The translations under genes and the position numbers were made by a program. A DNA stretch of 13,572 nt from positions 1 to 13,572 of the forward strand of contig CAJOOE010000063.1 in the NCBI GenBank assembly GCA_905236145.1, read 5' to 3'. The number at the start of each line of letters is the position of its first letter. The stretch's first letter is position 1. Below the pieces are notes generated by a model. The model ran no database searches, was not told the origin of the DNA, and worked only from the letters and a program-made list of their open reading frames with translations. The stretch is from an uncultured Selenomonadaceae bacterium. Its GTDB lineage: Bacteria; Bacillota; Negativicutes; Selenomonadales; Selenomonadaceae. Below, piece by piece: positions 12,931 through 13,572 of this stretch.

Positions 12931-13572
12931 TCAATCGACCTTTGTATAAGGCGTGGCAATTCTTATAAAACTTCTGCCGCAGGAACATTCGTCGCTGATT
13001 TTTCTGACGGCTTGCCCGGTTCTGTAGCGAATCAGGGGAACGGCTTGAGCGGCAAGCGTCGTTATTACAAGCTCACCCATTCGCCCGTCGTCAATCAAAA
13101 CCTCCTCGCCTTCAAAATGAACTATTTCCGCAAGAAAATAATCTTCACGCAGATGGTGGGCGGCGTGTGCGGAACATTGGTAAATCATTCCGGCAAAACC
13201 CAATTCCGGCGGTGCGAAAAGATTGTAAACTTCCGTGCAGGTTCTCTCCTCAACATGATGTTGCAAAGGATTTTGAATGTTTGCGTCGTTCAGGCAAATA
13301 ATTTTTTTCAGTGAATAATCGGCGATATTTTTTCCGACCGCCTGAAGTTGAATTATAAGTTGCATGACAAGTTGCGGAGAACTCACAAGAAAATCAATCG
13401 AATACAAATCCATCAGCCGTATCCATTGGCGATAATTTGTGCCGAAAGGCACGACCGTCACGCCGATTGACTCCAGAGCGTAAAGAGAATCGAGGAACAC
13501 GCCGGAGGACATATCTCCCTGCAATCCCACGATTGTACCGCGAGTAATTCCCGCCGCGACGAAGGCACAAGC
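12931..13572 (-). CDS. PaaK-like adenylate-forming CoA ligase, 3' part (cut by window edge), lacking the usual C-terminal subdomain
   Basis: The frame is open to the right edge, so the GTG at 13530 is not the start. The visible 213 residues begin ACFVAAGITRGTIV, then DSLYALESIGVTVVPFG, matching the core of phenylacetate-CoA ligase-like enzymes (ATP plus CoA plus an aryl or other acid to acyl-CoA, in the cytoplasm). Further matches are YNLFAPPELGFAG (the SxGxTE-like position), REDYFLAEIV, GELVITTLAAQAVPLIRYRTGQ and the CSCGRSF cysteine pair. After CGRSFIRIATPYTKVD the gene stops. Typical PaaK proteins continue about 100 residues with the mobile C-terminal subdomain and its catalytic lysine. 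The absence may be a family trait (some DVU_1553-like ligases look short) or a truncation. The substrate is unknown. Confidence 0.75.
   Translation of the reverse strand, partial: ACAFVAAGITRGTIVGLQGDMSSGVFLDSLYALESIGVTVVPFGTNYRQWIRLMDLYSIDFLVSSPQLVMQLIIQLQAVGKNIADYSLKKIICLNDANIQNPLQHHVEERTCTEVYNLFAPPELGFAGMIYQCSAHAAHHLREDYFLAEIVHFEGEEVLIDDGRMGELVITTLAAQAVPLIRYRTGQAVRKISDECSCGRSFIRIATPYTKVD

Noticed and set aside
12250..13314. Plus-strand open frame of 354 codons opposite potA and the ligase gene
   Set aside because: It runs across two clear minus-strand genes and the promoter/terminator between them; the composition looks like an antisense artefact.
1..13572. CRISPR array, tRNA, rRNA or riboswitch
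   Set aside because: No regularly spaced repeats, no cloverleaf or conserved rRNA blocks, and no recognisable aptamer core was seen on either strand by eye.

Overview
The window looks like a chromosomal segment of a diderm-type Bacillota, most likely a member of the Negativicutes (Selenomonas-like). This placement is an inference. It rests on strong GGAGG-type ribosome binding sites, sigma-70/A-type promoters, a kinase dimerisation domain of the kind I associate with Selenomonadales, a DUF815 ATPase plus TSCPD protein pair, and AT-leaning codon use with many A/T runs. No rRNA, tRNA, CRISPR array, transposase or riboswitch was seen. No gene-free stretch exceeds 300 bases; the longest (118-331) is a divergent promoter region.

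Left part (1-3604). A fragment of a membrane glycosyltransferase (GT39/PMT-like N-terminus) reads leftward off the edge. Diverging from it is a plus-strand set: an OmpR-type response regulator, an overlapping histidine kinase that has lost its membrane sensor half, and a small secreted repeat protein with SFPD repeats that I tentatively place in the 7(1) septoil-knot (DUF6150-like) group. After a clear promoter comes a stand-alone CheY-type receiver overlapping a CheX-like phosphatase-domain protein. A bidirectional hairpin terminator ends this block.

Middle (3662-7508), all minus strand. There is a full-length ArlS-like membrane histidine kinase with its own promoter and no adjacent regulator. 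Its dimerisation domain is about 60% identical (counted by eye over 65 residues) to that of the truncated kinase. Upstream of it lies a two-gene unit (TSCPD protein, then DUF815 ATPase) with its own promoter. Before that is a TrmH/SpoU RNA methyltransferase.

Right part (7539-13572), minus strand. A compact overlapping potA-potB-potC-potD operon encodes spermidine/putrescine ABC uptake. It is followed by an orphan hicB antitoxin gene, a hexapeptide acetyltransferase gene and the methyltransferase gene. The hicB gene is bracketed by 48/50-bp direct repeats that copy the 3' end of potD and the following ribosome binding site. The acetyltransferase gene contains a run of ten G on its coding strand, a likely phase-variation switch now in the ON length. 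Upstream of pot is the 3' part of a PaaK-like adenylate-forming ligase gene, separated by a hairpin terminator that overlaps the probable pot promoter.

The strongest candidates for something undescribed are the poly-G switch, the repeat-flanked orphan hicB, the sensor-less kinase beside a full-length paralogue, and the secreted SFPD-repeat protein in a two-component operon.
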